A stretch of DNA of 64,000 nt from JAPPHA01 sp963664045 (lineage in GTDB: Bacteria > Pseudomonadota > Alphaproteobacteria > Rhodobacterales > Rhodobacteraceae). Positions 35,390-44,353 of the stretch are shown one piece after another. Within the stretch, counting starts at the first letter, position 1. The number at the start of each line of letters is the position of its first letter. The DNA is taken from contig CAXXGT010000014.1 in NCBI GenBank assembly GCA_963664045.2, positions 775,796 through 839,795 of the forward strand. Direction: 5' to 3'. A program made the position numbers and the translations under genes. The notes under the pieces were generated by a model, which was not told the DNA's origin, did not search any database, and was given only the letters and a program-made list of their open reading frames with translations.

Positions 35390-36615
35390 TGGCATTCGGA
35401 TAAGGTTTTTTGTCGTTCGGATAAGAAAGCCCCTGTGCTTCGGGTGTTTTTCCGGAAGCCGGGGGCTTGATGGTGGTGTGGTTCTGTCAGGCTGGTCTTC
35501 GGTTCTGCCACTTGCTCCGTGGTTGGCGTGATTCCCGGTTGTAGCTTCGCCCCGGCCTCTCGCGCTGGATGCATCGGGAGAGGCCGATCATGATCCGCTT
35601 GACGGATTGGGCGACCATCTGGCTCTGCCTGAGGAACATGGTCTCGATCTCGCGCCCCAGCAGTCTCATCCCGTTCCTGAAGTTGGTGCGCATGGCCGGC
35701 AGGTCATCGTTGGCATCGTGGTTGATGTCATGGTCGCAGCGGTTGGCGAACATGCGTGCGAGGGTGATCAGGGTGAAGGCGGCGTAGAGTTCCTGGCGCA
35801 CGCCGCGTTCGGACTTCGCGTGGAAGCTCTCGATCACATCCTTTCCGGTCTTGTATCCCTCCTCGACCTGCCAGCGCCCGTGGTAGAGGTCCGAGAGTGC
35901 CTGAACGGTGTAGCGGCTGTCGTGCAGGGATGTTGCGAGACAGTATTCGGTATCGGCGGCGGTGTATTTGACCAGGCGGATGCGCAGGCTGCGGCCGCGC
36001 AGTTCGGTCGCGTCCCCGGGCGCCTTGAGGGTGATGACGCGATCGCTCTGTTCCGAAGCGATGAAGGCGTCGAAGACGGGGTTGGCATTGCCCTGGAGGC
36101 GGAAGACGAAGTTCAGCCTGCGCAGGTTGTGGAGCAGGGCCATCTCGAAGGACCAGTATCCCCGGTCGTAGACGATGACATCGCCTTTTGCGGCATGGTC
36201 GAGATGGGTGAGGGCGGCCGTGCGCTCGTTCTCGTGGCTGAAGAGGCCGAAGTCTACGGGCATGCGGCTGTGCAGCCGGTAGAGGGTGCTGATCATGCCC
36301 TGGGGGTAGTGGGCATTGTCGTTCGGGGTGCGGTAACCCGAGCGCAGCAGGTCCCGCGGCAGGGTGATCTTCGATCCGTCGACGGCGAAGATGCGGTGTC
36401 CCTTCCACAGGGGGTCGTCGGGACTGTGGGCGAGGATTTCCCTGTGCAGGGTCTTGAAGGCGGCTTCGTCGAGTTTCTCGCGCGCCTCGCTGGCCGAGGA
36501 CGCCGCCGGCGGTTCGTCCTGGGGCAGGGCGATGTCGGACTGCTGGCATTGTTCCCACAGTTCGCACAGCGTCGCACGGATGAAACGAAGACTCGAAGAC
36601 ATAACTCTAAATGCG
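35390..36615. mobile_element. IS4-family element
   Basis: One IS4 transposase plus short flanks. The possible ends GCATTCGGATAAGG (35391 inward) and GCATTTAGAGTTATG (36620 inward on the minus strand) share GCATT and are only weakly similar; no target duplication was found. An imperfect hairpin AAGCCCC...GGGGCTT lies at 35427-35470, inside the left end. It sits against the 3' end of traB. Confidence 0.6.
35487..36602 (-). CDS. IS4-family DDE transposase
   Basis: 371 residues from ATG 36602 (SSSLRFIRATLCELWEQ). The longer upstream frame runs into traB sequence and is not part of the gene. DDE residues: Asp in IFAVDGSKITLP, Asp in VIVYDRGYWSFEM and Glu in the YREK-like YHGRWQVEEGYKTGKDVIE. Intact. 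It may be active. Confidence 0.88.
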   Translation of the reverse strand: MSSSLRFIRATLCELWEQCQQSDIALPQDEPPAASSASEAREKLDEAAFKTLHREILAHSPDDPLWKGHRIFAVDGSKITLPRDLLRSGYRTPNDNAHYPQGMISTLYRLHSRMPVDFGLFSHENERTAALTHLDHAAKGDVIVYDRGYWSFEMALLHNLRRLNFVFRLQGNANPVFDAFIASEQSDRVITLKAPGDATELRGRSLRIRLVKYTAADTEYCLATSLHDSRYTVQALSDLYHGRWQVEEGYKTGKDVIESFHAKSERGVRQELYAAFTLITLARMFANRCDHDINHDANDDLPAMRTNFRNGMRLLGREIETMFLRQSQMVAQSVKRIMIGLSRCIQRERPGRSYNRESRQPRSKWQNRRPA

Positions 36616-37271
36616 GCTATTGGTCTCGGCAGAAATCGTGGCGACGCCCCAGAACCGAGCCATTGATCGACCGACTTTTGACCTGGCAATCTCGACCGGC
36701 ACAGGCCGTGTCCAGTAATCGTTTGCCGCAATCACGATCACATCGTTCGGTTCCAACTCGCTGAGAAACCAGGCTGTCGGTGAAAACACCTCGAAACAGA
36801 TGAGCCAACGGACTCGGTAAGGACCGACATGAACGGTCCAAAGGCTCCCCGCCCCAACCTTCCAGTCTGTGGTTGGATTACCGGCGTTTACCGGCAAGGC
36901 GATCGGCCTTTCATAGACAGGCTCGGGGTCACAGCTACCGTCGCCGTTGATCCTGTATATTGCTGAGCGTCCACTCTTTTCGATCACGCCGACGTAGATC
37001 ACCGCCTTGCGTGTATTCGCGTACCCGCACCAACGATCAATTGAAAAAGAGTTGGTGCGGTCAATGACGTTTTCGCCAAGGAAAACAACGCTCGCATTCG
37101 GAAGAGAATCAAGCAGGCGGCGGTCACTACTCGCTGTGGTCAACGCCGGATGTGGCGAAATCTCAACCTCCGAGAACCCTCCTGCCTCGACGGGTTCGTG
37201 GGCCAACCAGCAACAGATGGATGCAATTGATGCCCCGACGACAGTTGCAGTCCGTACCCTCAACGACCTTA
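36607..37271 (-). pseudogene. traB: TraB conjugation protein, C-terminal part (split by IS5)
   Basis: The carbon-nitrogen-hydrolase-like part of TraB of Ti/rhizobial plasmids: LRVRTATVVGASIASICCWL (membrane), SVVFLGENVIDRTN, VYVGVIEK-like YVGVIEKSGRSAIYR, WLICFEVFSPTAWF (nitrilase-type Cys), then DVIVIAANDYWTRPVP. It is separated from its N-terminal part at 38232-38712 by the IS5 element. If the element and one TTA copy are removed, the frame reads through (AGLDL-RSLRVRT). The 3' end meets the IS4 element. Confidence 0.75.
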
Positions 37272-38231
37272 GAGCTTGACCTAAAAGTGCGCGGCCCCGC
37301 GAGATGTGGTATTCCGGGTCAGGTTTCAACGACAGACGAGGAGGTCCACATGCCCTGGAACAAGGACGCGCAGAAGACATATAAACGAAATGGCGAACGC
37401 TTTGAAACCGATTTGACGGATGAGGAGTGGGCACTGATCGAACCGCTTCTTCCGTCGCCCTCGCAGATGGGGCGTCGGCGCAAGACGGATGTCCGCGAGG
37501 TGTTCGACGCCATCCAGTACATGTTGGGAACCGGGTGCCAGTGGCGTGCGATTCCGAAGTGTTTTCCGCCGTTTACGACGGTTCAGAACTATTACTATGC
37601 CTGGCGGGACAACGGGGTGTTCGAGGCCATGCTGGACGTGCTGCGCGGGCGCGCACGTGGGTTGGCGGGCCGCTCCGAGGATCCGACGGCGGCGGCGATC
37701 GACAGCCAGTCTGTGAAGACGACGGAGAGCGGCGGTCCTGCCGGCTACGACGCGGGCAAGAAGATCAAGGGCCGCAAGCGCCACATTGCGGTGGATGTCG
37801 AGGGGTCCCCGATCGTGATCGAGGTTCATGCGGCCGACGTTCAGGACCGGGACGGCGCGCCTGCGGTGATCCTCGGCATGCTTGAGAAGGCGCCGGAGGT
37901 GACGAAACTGTGGGCGGATGGAGGCTACCAGGGCCCGAAGCTTGTCTCGAAGCTGGGGGAACTGGGCCTTGGAGCTATCGTTGAGATCGTTGAAAAGCCG
38001 CAGGATATCAAGGGTTTCACGGTCCTGTACCGTCGCTGGGTGGTTGAGAGGACGTTTGGCTGGATGTCGCGGTGTCGGCGTCTTGCGAAGGATTTCGAGC
38101 GGAGCCTGGCGAGTTCTCTGGCGTGGTGTCAGCTGGCGGCCTGCCGCTTTCTCATGCGGCGGGTGGCACGGGCAGCATCCCATTGAAACAAAACAGAAAA
38201 GACCCGCGAAAATGAATTATGATTCAAGCTC
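37272..38231. mobile_element. IS5-family (IS1031-type) element inserted in traB
   Basis: 960 bp. The ends GAGCTTGACCTAAAAG (left) and GAGCTTGAATCATAAT (right, inverted) share GAGCTTGA. It is flanked by TTA on both sides (37269-37271 and 38232-38234), matching the TNA duplication of the IS1031 group. One intact transposase gene inside. Confidence 0.88.
37350..38186 (+). CDS. IS5-family transposase
   Basis: 278 residues from ATG 37350, preceded by GAGGAGG. DUF4096-type N-terminal domain (FETDLTDEEWALIEPLLP, then CQWRAIPKCFPPFTTVQNYYY) and the DDE domain: Asp in AAAIDSQSVKT, Asp in LWADGGYQGPK and Glu in VVERTFGWMSRCRRLAKDFE. Intact, so the element may still move. Opposite in orientation to traB. 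Confidence 0.93.
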   Translation: MPWNKDAQKTYKRNGERFETDLTDEEWALIEPLLPSPSQMGRRRKTDVREVFDAIQYMLGTGCQWRAIPKCFPPFTTVQNYYYAWRDNGVFEAMLDVLRGRARGLAGRSEDPTAAAIDSQSVKTTESGGPAGYDAGKKIKGRKRHIAVDVEGSPIVIEVHAADVQDRDGAPAVILGMLEKAPEVTKLWADGGYQGPKLVSKLGELGLGAIVEIVEKPQDIKGFTVLYRRWVVERTFGWMSRCRRLAKDFERSLASSLAWCQLAACRFLMRRVARAASH

Positions 38232-38712
38232 TTAGATCCAATCCTGCCAATAGAAGGGGAATCAAAAGGACTCCGATTACACCGGTACCTGGCCACAAGT
38301 CACCCGCAACGAGAGCAGGCGAACCAACATACCAAGGGAACATCAAGGCAAGTGCGACGGCAATTCCGGCATTCAGAAAGGCAAAAGCAAGCGCAGCAAC
38401 AGCGGGGAACGCCAAGAGCAATCCGACCGGAATTGAAAGGTCGACCTGCTGATTCAGGAATCCTGTCCAGACCGGCAGAAAAGCCGCAACGTGCCACCCG
38501 AACGCGACGGCAAATCGACGGCGACGGTTTCTCGTAAAGGTATCGAAGACAAGTCCCGTCGCTCCGGCGATGAGAGGAATTCCTGTGATGTAAAATCCCA
38601 CCGCAGCAATGGCGTCACTGAATCCGATACGGATCCAACTGGAACGTGACCACAATTGACTCGCCAAGAGATTCGTTTTCCCGTGCCTGGTTGATGTTTC
38701 GATCGATTGCAT
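38232..38712 (-). pseudogene. traB: TraB conjugation protein, N-terminal membrane part
   Basis: Multi-spanning N-terminal region of TraB: AIAAVGFYITGIPLIAGATG, FAVAFGWHVAAFLPVWTGFL, VGLLLAFPAVAALAFAFLNA and VGSPALVAGDLWPGTG. It ends in LLLAGLDLRA at the IS5 insertion. Its start (ATG 38712) overlaps the end of the upstream muramidase-like gene by about 98 bases; the ATG at 38712 may not be the true start. Confidence 0.75.
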
Positions 38713-39349
38713 GCCTGATTTCGTGGAATTGGATCTTTGGTCGAGTCAAAGGCATCACGAATTTATCGGTGCCGGTACCGGTGCTTTCGATCAACTCCGA
38801 TTGATTTCCGGCCTTCAGGAACCGAACAAACATTTCTCGGGAAACCAATGCACGGTTTCCGGCGACGCCGTGCCACACTGATCTTCCGGCATCCTTTCCG
38901 GTTACGCGAGGGAGTGCCGCCCAAACAATGGCAAGGCAATTCCCGAAAGATGAGAGATGGCGTTTGCCATAACCACATTCATCAAGAAGCAGGTTCCCAA
39001 GTTCATCCTGAAGACTGTCGTCAAACAACCTGTCTGGATCAATGTTGTAATCCCGGGACAATCTCGTCAGTGTCCGATAGGTGAATTGATATCTCCCGAC
39101 CGCGGTTGAAACCACTTTCCATCGAACATCCCGTTGCCACGACAGGACCTCATGCAAGAGCATTTGGGTCAACGGTATGGGCGGCGCCTCCCGCGTCGCC
39201 GTGTGGATCGAATCGTAACCGCTCGGTGCTTCATATCGGGCGATAAAGTCGAGGATTGTGGCTCGATCCTGCAACGCGTCAACCCGCGTTGAAATCGCAA
39301 AAAAAACAAGTGAACCGACAATCAAGTTTCTCAATACGCCGGCAACCAT
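38615..39349 (-). CDS. lysozyme/transglycosylase-like conjugation protein
   Basis: 244 residues with a signal peptide (LIVGSLVFFAISTRVDA). IARYEAPSGYDSIHTATRE then STAVGRYQFTYRTLTRLSRD resembles muramidases that open peptidoglycan for secretion channels (A-x-GRYQF box); catalytic Glu is probably the E in RYEAP. The start ATG overlaps the trbI stop, and traB follows on the same strand, so it belongs to the conjugation cluster. Family identification is by motif only. Confidence 0.6.
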   Translation of the reverse strand: MVAGVLRNLIVGSLVFFAISTRVDALQDRATILDFIARYEAPSGYDSIHTATREAPPIPLTQMLLHEVLSWQRDVRWKVVSTAVGRYQFTYRTLTRLSRDYNIDPDRLFDDSLQDELGNLLLDECGYGKRHLSSFGNCLAIVWAALPRVTGKDAGRSVWHGVAGNRALVSREMFVRFLKAGNQSELIESTGTGTDKFVMPLTRPKIQFHEIRHAIDRNINQARENESLGESIVVTFQLDPYRIQ

Positions 39350-39770
39350 AGTTCCGCTTCCAGTGTTATGTTCATTGGGATCCCTGCGGAAACCCGAAAT
39401 GTCGGCAGTTGGTTCAGGTCTCTCTCCAGCAATTTCTCGGAAATCGTTTCAGCAGAATCTCCGACCGCCCGTCGAACGGCGTCTCCGAGTTGACCGCCAC
39501 CATTGTCCTCCCGCCGTGTGAGACTGGCAAAAAGATTAATCGCAAATGATGATCCCAACGCCTTCAGAAGACGCGACTCCCTTACCCCCTTGACGCCGGT
39601 AACTCCCGACAAGTCTGATGTTACCGCATTTCCGGGCGAAACAGAAACTCCATTCGGAAACTGAACGCGGTCCCATCCGATGAAAAGTCGGTTTGTATGA
39701 ACGTCCTGCGCTTCGCTGTAACGACCAAAGAGGCATGATCGAGAAACCGTGGACCGTGCCCACGAACTGG
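39331..39770 (-). pseudogene. TrbI/VirB10 C-terminal fragment
   Basis: Type IV secretion channel component. The C-terminal beta-barrel region reads GRYSEAQDVHTNRLFIGWDR, VQFPNGVSVSPGNAVTSDLS, GVTGVKGVRESRLLKALGSS and ends FRVSAGIPMNITLEAELWL, as in TrbI/VirB10. Upstream of about 39750 the protein is collapsed (ARSTVSRSCLFGRY joins segments normally ~20 residues apart) and the N-terminal half is missing. Co-directional with the muramidase-like gene and traB. Confidence 0.75.
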
Positions 39771-41580
39771 TGGATCAGGCGGCCTGGGAAAGGCCAGATG
39801 CTTGATCGACGTTGTCGAAGAATTCGAGGCACTTCCAGGCGAACGCGTGCTGCGTCCCGCGAACAAGGAGCCGACGTCGTGATCGCGGTCGATCTTGATG
39901 AAGCAGTCCTGGACATGATCGAATTGTCCGCATGGAGACAGAAATCGATCAGGTGTCGCCAGCCGAGCGCGTGGCCCAGTCTCGCGACGGCATCCCCAAC
40001 AGGAAAACGACGAAGTCTAGAATCTGCTTGTGTCAAACCAGACAGTTCCATTTGTCACTGACGCAGCACTTGTCGCTGATTTCCTATGCCGCGCAAATCG
40101 CGACAGTACCCTCCGTAAGCATCTGTGATTGTCTCAACCATCCGTTGCTACAATCTTTCTTCTGTCAAGGAGCCTTGAGCGTTGGAAACTCCGCTCCTTG
40201 CCACTTTACGCCTGCCTCCGGTCCAACCGCAGGTCGACGCACGCCGCATCCCAAAATCATGGCATCTGTCGGAGGCCATCTTCCGCGGAAGGTAAGATAC
40301 CAATGTCAGGTTCGCAGACCCTCGGTCCCTGATGAAGTATCCGGGGTTTCAGGAACGCGTACGCGGGAGCAATCCCCTGTCGAGAAAGGGGGGCCTCGTG
40401 GAAATCGTCAACCTGCAATGGCGCGATGGACAAGCCATTGTGTGACAGGTGAGACAGTTCCGGTTTTTGACCACGATGACGCAATAAAGATGGCTTTCAT
40501 CGGGGTTCCGACCGGCATCGGCTCGATTCTCACGCGTCGTTCCGGGCGCGAAGTCATCTTCCCGGATACCGGCGGCGCCTTTCGGTTTGCTGCGGGCACA
40601 TCCCTCAGCATTTCACGTGGCACCGGACGAAAACGGGAGTTCAGGGTAGCCGGTCATGATCGTTGAGGCGTTCATAGCCGAGCGCCACAGCCATCACCGG
40701 TCATGCGACGAGGGTTTCGAGGCGATGTCCACGCGTCCGGGATCGCGATGATCGGAAAAGCAGGCCGCAAGGCGCCCGGTGACGTCGAATAAGCGATCGG
40801 ATTACCGCAGCAGCAAAGCGCCACAGCCGGAGGTCAGCCGGCCACCATCGATCCGGCGTCGTCGAAGGGCTTCAAATTCCAAGTGCAAACACGTACACTC
40901 TGTCTGCATGGGGTCTGATCCCTGTTGTATTGAAACTTGCTGTATTCATTTGCAAATGGCGCGAAACCAGGCCCCATGCACACCATTTTGACGAGGTATG
41001 CGGGCCGGTGATCATCCACAACCCGGATGACGCATTCCCGCAAGGCGTGTACTGTGGCGGAATTCGTCTCCACCACATTGCACAAGTACATGTGTGCTGC
41101 CTGACTGCACCGGCGCGATATCTTGGCCTCTACTGACCCCATTCCGCGAATGCCAGGCGCAGACCGGTCCGACCGTATCGTCGACCGCCGCGAGACGGAG
41201 GGCATGTAGCGCACCGATCGCTTGAACAAGACGATCCACCCTATTCGGAAAGTCGCAAGTGCCAGCGAAAATCGCGCGCATGGACATCCTTCACATTCAG
41301 AGCCACGGCCGAGCAAATCCGCGCGATCGTACAGGCCAGGGTGGCGATGAAAGCCGGATCGCGTAATTCGGTAATCTTTTGCGCCGGCAACCACCGGAGA
41401 AGCCGCAGATGGGGCCACATTCTCCTCACCGGTCATATTACAGATGACCCTTGTTCACAGACTCGGGGGCTATGCAAAGGCTTCCAACCCTTTCCATGTT
41501 TGAACGAAGTCTGACGCCTCCCGTGTCAGATACCGTCTCCTAACTGGTCACGACGGAAGCAACAGGAGGTCGCCTGCAAT
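39771..41580. other. 1.8 kb without a supported gene
   Basis: Mostly decayed sequence. A plus reading near 39830-40010 has REQGADVVIAVDLDEAVLDM, which recalls NYN domains but breaks up. A plus reading near 40448-40663 (ETVPVFDHDDAIKMAFIGVP, then GREVIFPDTGGAFRFAAG) looks protein-like and resembles no family I can name safely. From 40680 to 41580 nothing is supported. Confidence 0.35.
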
Positions 41581-41961
41581 GGACGAACGTGCAAACGTCA
41601 CGCAAGCCGCGACCTGTAGGGCCAGGCCGTCGACGACCCGAACCTACCGGTCTGCGCTTCGCGCCCTCGATGCATGGCTGGCAGGCCGCTTATGGACGGG
41701 AGGCTGGCGGGATACCTGCGGTACCGCCACGACAAAGACAGGTTTTCGCCCGTAATGCTGAAACTGAGCCGGGCAGCCATCCGCTTCAACGCGAAGCTGG
41801 TTGGCGCCCGATCGCCAGACGGGCCGGCAAACGCCCTTTCGCTCAGACGCTCCCGTCACTCTGCCGCAGGCCGTGGCAGGTGCCAAGTTGCTGGCGTCCG
41901 GTCGGGAACAACAGGCCGAGACCTGAAACTGTCGTCACGCGTCGCCACAGATCGCAAATGA
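41581..41961 (+). pseudogene. tyrosine recombinase N-terminal remnant
   Basis: Reads TRTYRSALRALDAWLAGR in one frame, then after a frameshift near 41690 MDGRLAGYLRYRHDKDRFSP and LSRAAIRFNAKLVGARSPDG. This is the SAM-like core-binding domain of phage-type integrases (tyrSALRAxxAW, LxxYLxxLHDxGRSPA). The catalytic domain is absent. It is the complementary half to the integrase at 8.6 kb in domain terms, though not necessarily from the same gene. Confidence 0.6.
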
Positions 41962-42457
41962 AGCCCTCAGATGCGCGGAATGGCCTCCAAGAATAATCTA
42001 TGAGTGGGCGGAACCTCACAAAGGAAAATGTCGACTTTGCCAGCGGCGACGCCCTCCGGGAACCGCATCGAAGGCCACCACAGGGCCGATCGGCGGCGGC
42101 CATGAGACATGTGCAGAGAATCCCGGCTGTCACTCGGCGCACAATTCTGACGCTGCTGAAGTTGTGGACAAGTCTGTGGAAAACGCCAGAGAATACTTGC
42201 TGCCTTCCCTGCACGTGCGTACCTTGCGGCCCACTGAGTCCGCGGGACGATCCACAACAACAGTTTTTAATCCCTGAATATTGATGGCCAGGGATTTGAT
42301 GTGCTTTAATGCATGATAACCGATTTCTCGACATCCGGCGACGCGTCGTCGACGCGACAATAGTTGAAGACAGGAGTTGGGAAAGATGTCGAATTGTGTG
42401 TTGACGTGAGTTCACGTGTCGGCGGGGAAACGAACGACGGAATCTGGAGGAGACAAT
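41962..42457. other. non-coding region with DnaA-box-like sites
   Basis: No supported gene. TGTGGACAA (42163-42171) and TGTGGAAAA (42175-42183) are each one base from the DnaA box (TTATCCACA, inverted), and CGATCCACA lies at 42248-42256. Their close spacing could mark an old replication origin or be chance. Confidence 0.35.
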
Positions 42458-43351
42458 TTGTACCGGATGAGCATCGCGAGAGTGCGGGCGGGGCCTTTGC
42501 TTTTCATGGTGCTGGCATGGGTTTTGGCAGTCCATGTTCAGACCGTCGCTTCCGCGGAAGAGTCTCAAGAAGCCGCGACCGGGCTCCCGGCAGCCGCGGG
42601 AAACGCCATGGGGCATGCGCCCTATTTGAGCCTTGGGATGGCCCTGATCCGCCCTAAGGACACTCGGTTTGTCGACGGCAGGGACACCGGTCATGCCGCG
42701 CTCTACGGAAGGGAGGTTACCTTCGATTCCGGAGCGATCGGCAGCGGTTTTCAGTTTCATTTCGCGCCAGGCATCCGGTTGTCATCCGTGCTACGCGCAC
42801 AGCTGGAATTCGGCCTGGCCCGTGCTCTCGACTGGCGGGGCAACACGAACTACCGAAGGTCGGGCGAGCATCAGCCGTCCGAGGCGCGGCTGGACACCTG
42901 GCAGCTTCTCCCGGCCGGGTTCTATGATTTCCCGGGATGGGAAATCGCTTCTGGGCGCCACGTACAGCCGTTTCTCGGCGCCGGGCTTGGTATCACCGGC
43001 TACCGCTTGAGCGACTACGTTCAACGCTTTCCCGAACCGGACGACCCGCAAGGATACCTCCGGCGGGGTCCGAACGGCGAGATTCCCTTCACGGCACTTC
43101 CCGGAGGTAGCGGGTGGAACTTTACCTGGATGCTGACAGCCGGGCTTGCGATACCAGTTGGCAGGAATGTCCACCTCGACCTGAGCTACCGTTACACCGA
43201 TGCAGGAGAGATCGGGACCGATGTCGGCGACATCGCCATCGTGCGGTACCGGGACGACGGAACCCTGAGGGAGATCCAGGTTCCGATCAACGAGACCTCG
43301 TCCGAGTACCGAATCCACTCATTGCTCGTGGCGCTCCGGTTCGAATTGTAG
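42458..43351 (+). CDS. outer-membrane beta-barrel protein (porin-like)
   Basis: About 297 residues. Signal peptide AGPLLFMVLAWVLAVHVQTVASA. Mature part of alternating strands: PYLSLGMALIRP, GSGFQFHFAPGIRLSSVLRA, HVQPFLGAGLGITGYRLSDY, WMLTAGLAIPVGRNVHLDLS and YRYTDAGEIGTD, ending IHSLLVALRFEL. This is the OmpA-like/Opa-type 8-stranded barrel (PF13505-like) pattern. The start may be TTG 42458, which has GGAGGAG close upstream, or ATG 42467. Role unknown. Confidence 0.78.
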   Translation: MYRMSIARVRAGPLLFMVLAWVLAVHVQTVASAEESQEAATGLPAAAGNAMGHAPYLSLGMALIRPKDTRFVDGRDTGHAALYGREVTFDSGAIGSGFQFHFAPGIRLSSVLRAQLEFGLARALDWRGNTNYRRSGEHQPSEARLDTWQLLPAGFYDFPGWEIASGRHVQPFLGAGLGITGYRLSDYVQRFPEPDDPQGYLRRGPNGEIPFTALPGGSGWNFTWMLTAGLAIPVGRNVHLDLSYRYTDAGEIGTDVGDIAIVRYRDDGTLREIQVPINETSSEYRIHSLLVALRFEL

Positions 43352-44353
43352 TTCCTCAGGAGGCCCGTTTCCGTTTCGGCGCGGCATTGCGGGCCTCCGA
43401 CGCCCAGCAGCGGGCGCAGCTCCTCCTCCGGCCGGGCCAGCGGCCATAACCTGATTCGACCTTGAAAATGGATTCCAAGGCGTTAACCAGACTCGCCGTC
43501 ATCAAAGTCCATCGCCTCTTCTTCTGAGTATGCGAGCCCGTGATCGGAATCACCAGTTGGAACAGAGGCTTTGTCGGTGGCTACGAGAAAGCGCGTAAAT
43601 CTGGTGATTCGCCGCGCTTTTGCGCGATCGTGCTCTTTCCCTATTGTCGCGCTCCTGTTGTCGCTGTTGTCGGTTTTCGCGTTGCCCGTCGCGTTGCCGC
43701 GGTCCGGCGTTGATCCTTTTGTGCGTGTCGGGGTGCGCCGGTCGGAAAGCGATTCCGTGGCCGGGCCATTTCCGAGAGCTTGCACCGGGTCCGGGCATGG
43801 CAGCTGACGCCTGGAGTTCCGGCGACCGCCACGCCTTGGCCGGGTGCGGGAACGGATGCTGGACCGGTAGCGAAAGACAGAGCGATGCGGTGCCGGCTCA
43901 AAAAGACAGAAGACGATATCCTGAAGTTCGCCGCGCTGCATTTGTGCGTTGGATCGGAAACCATCCATGACTATGCCAATCGGCAGCGGACGGTGTCCGA
44001 ACACCTACAGCGCTTCGATTCCGGAGGGAAGAATCATACGCTCTTGAAACGGCCTCTCCTCGCCACCTGAATTCGCCCAAGAGAAGGATGTGAGCCGACA
44101 GGAAATGCTGGGCTGTGGATGTCCGGGCGCGAATTTCTCCCAGGCGTCCGAGCCACAGGGCGCTCTTCAGGTCATGGCGCGCCTCACCCTTGTTCTGACC
44201 GAGAATGGCACGCCGCTGCACTTTCGGCATCCAACAGATCGGAGGCGAAAGCTGCACAACGCGATGTTGTCAAAGAAGTATTTTGTCTCGACAGCGATGA
44301 ATGCGTGGCCCCGTGACGTGTATCTGCGAAACTTGGTGTTTCCTCGGTGTTCG
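43352..44353. other. 1 kb without a supported gene
   Basis: Contains a short plus reading with a hydrophobic segment (SFPIVALLLSLLSVFALPVAL, from 43571) that could be a membrane fragment, and minus readings of low quality. Nothing recognisable. Confidence 0.35.

Noticed and set aside
35607..36764. 385-residue plus-strand ORF
   Set aside because: Antisense to the IS4 transposase, whose DDE residues are clear on the minus strand.
39932..40666. 244-residue plus-strand ORF as a real gene
   Set aside because: Composition changes along its length and no start signal is seen; only its last ~70 residues look protein-like.
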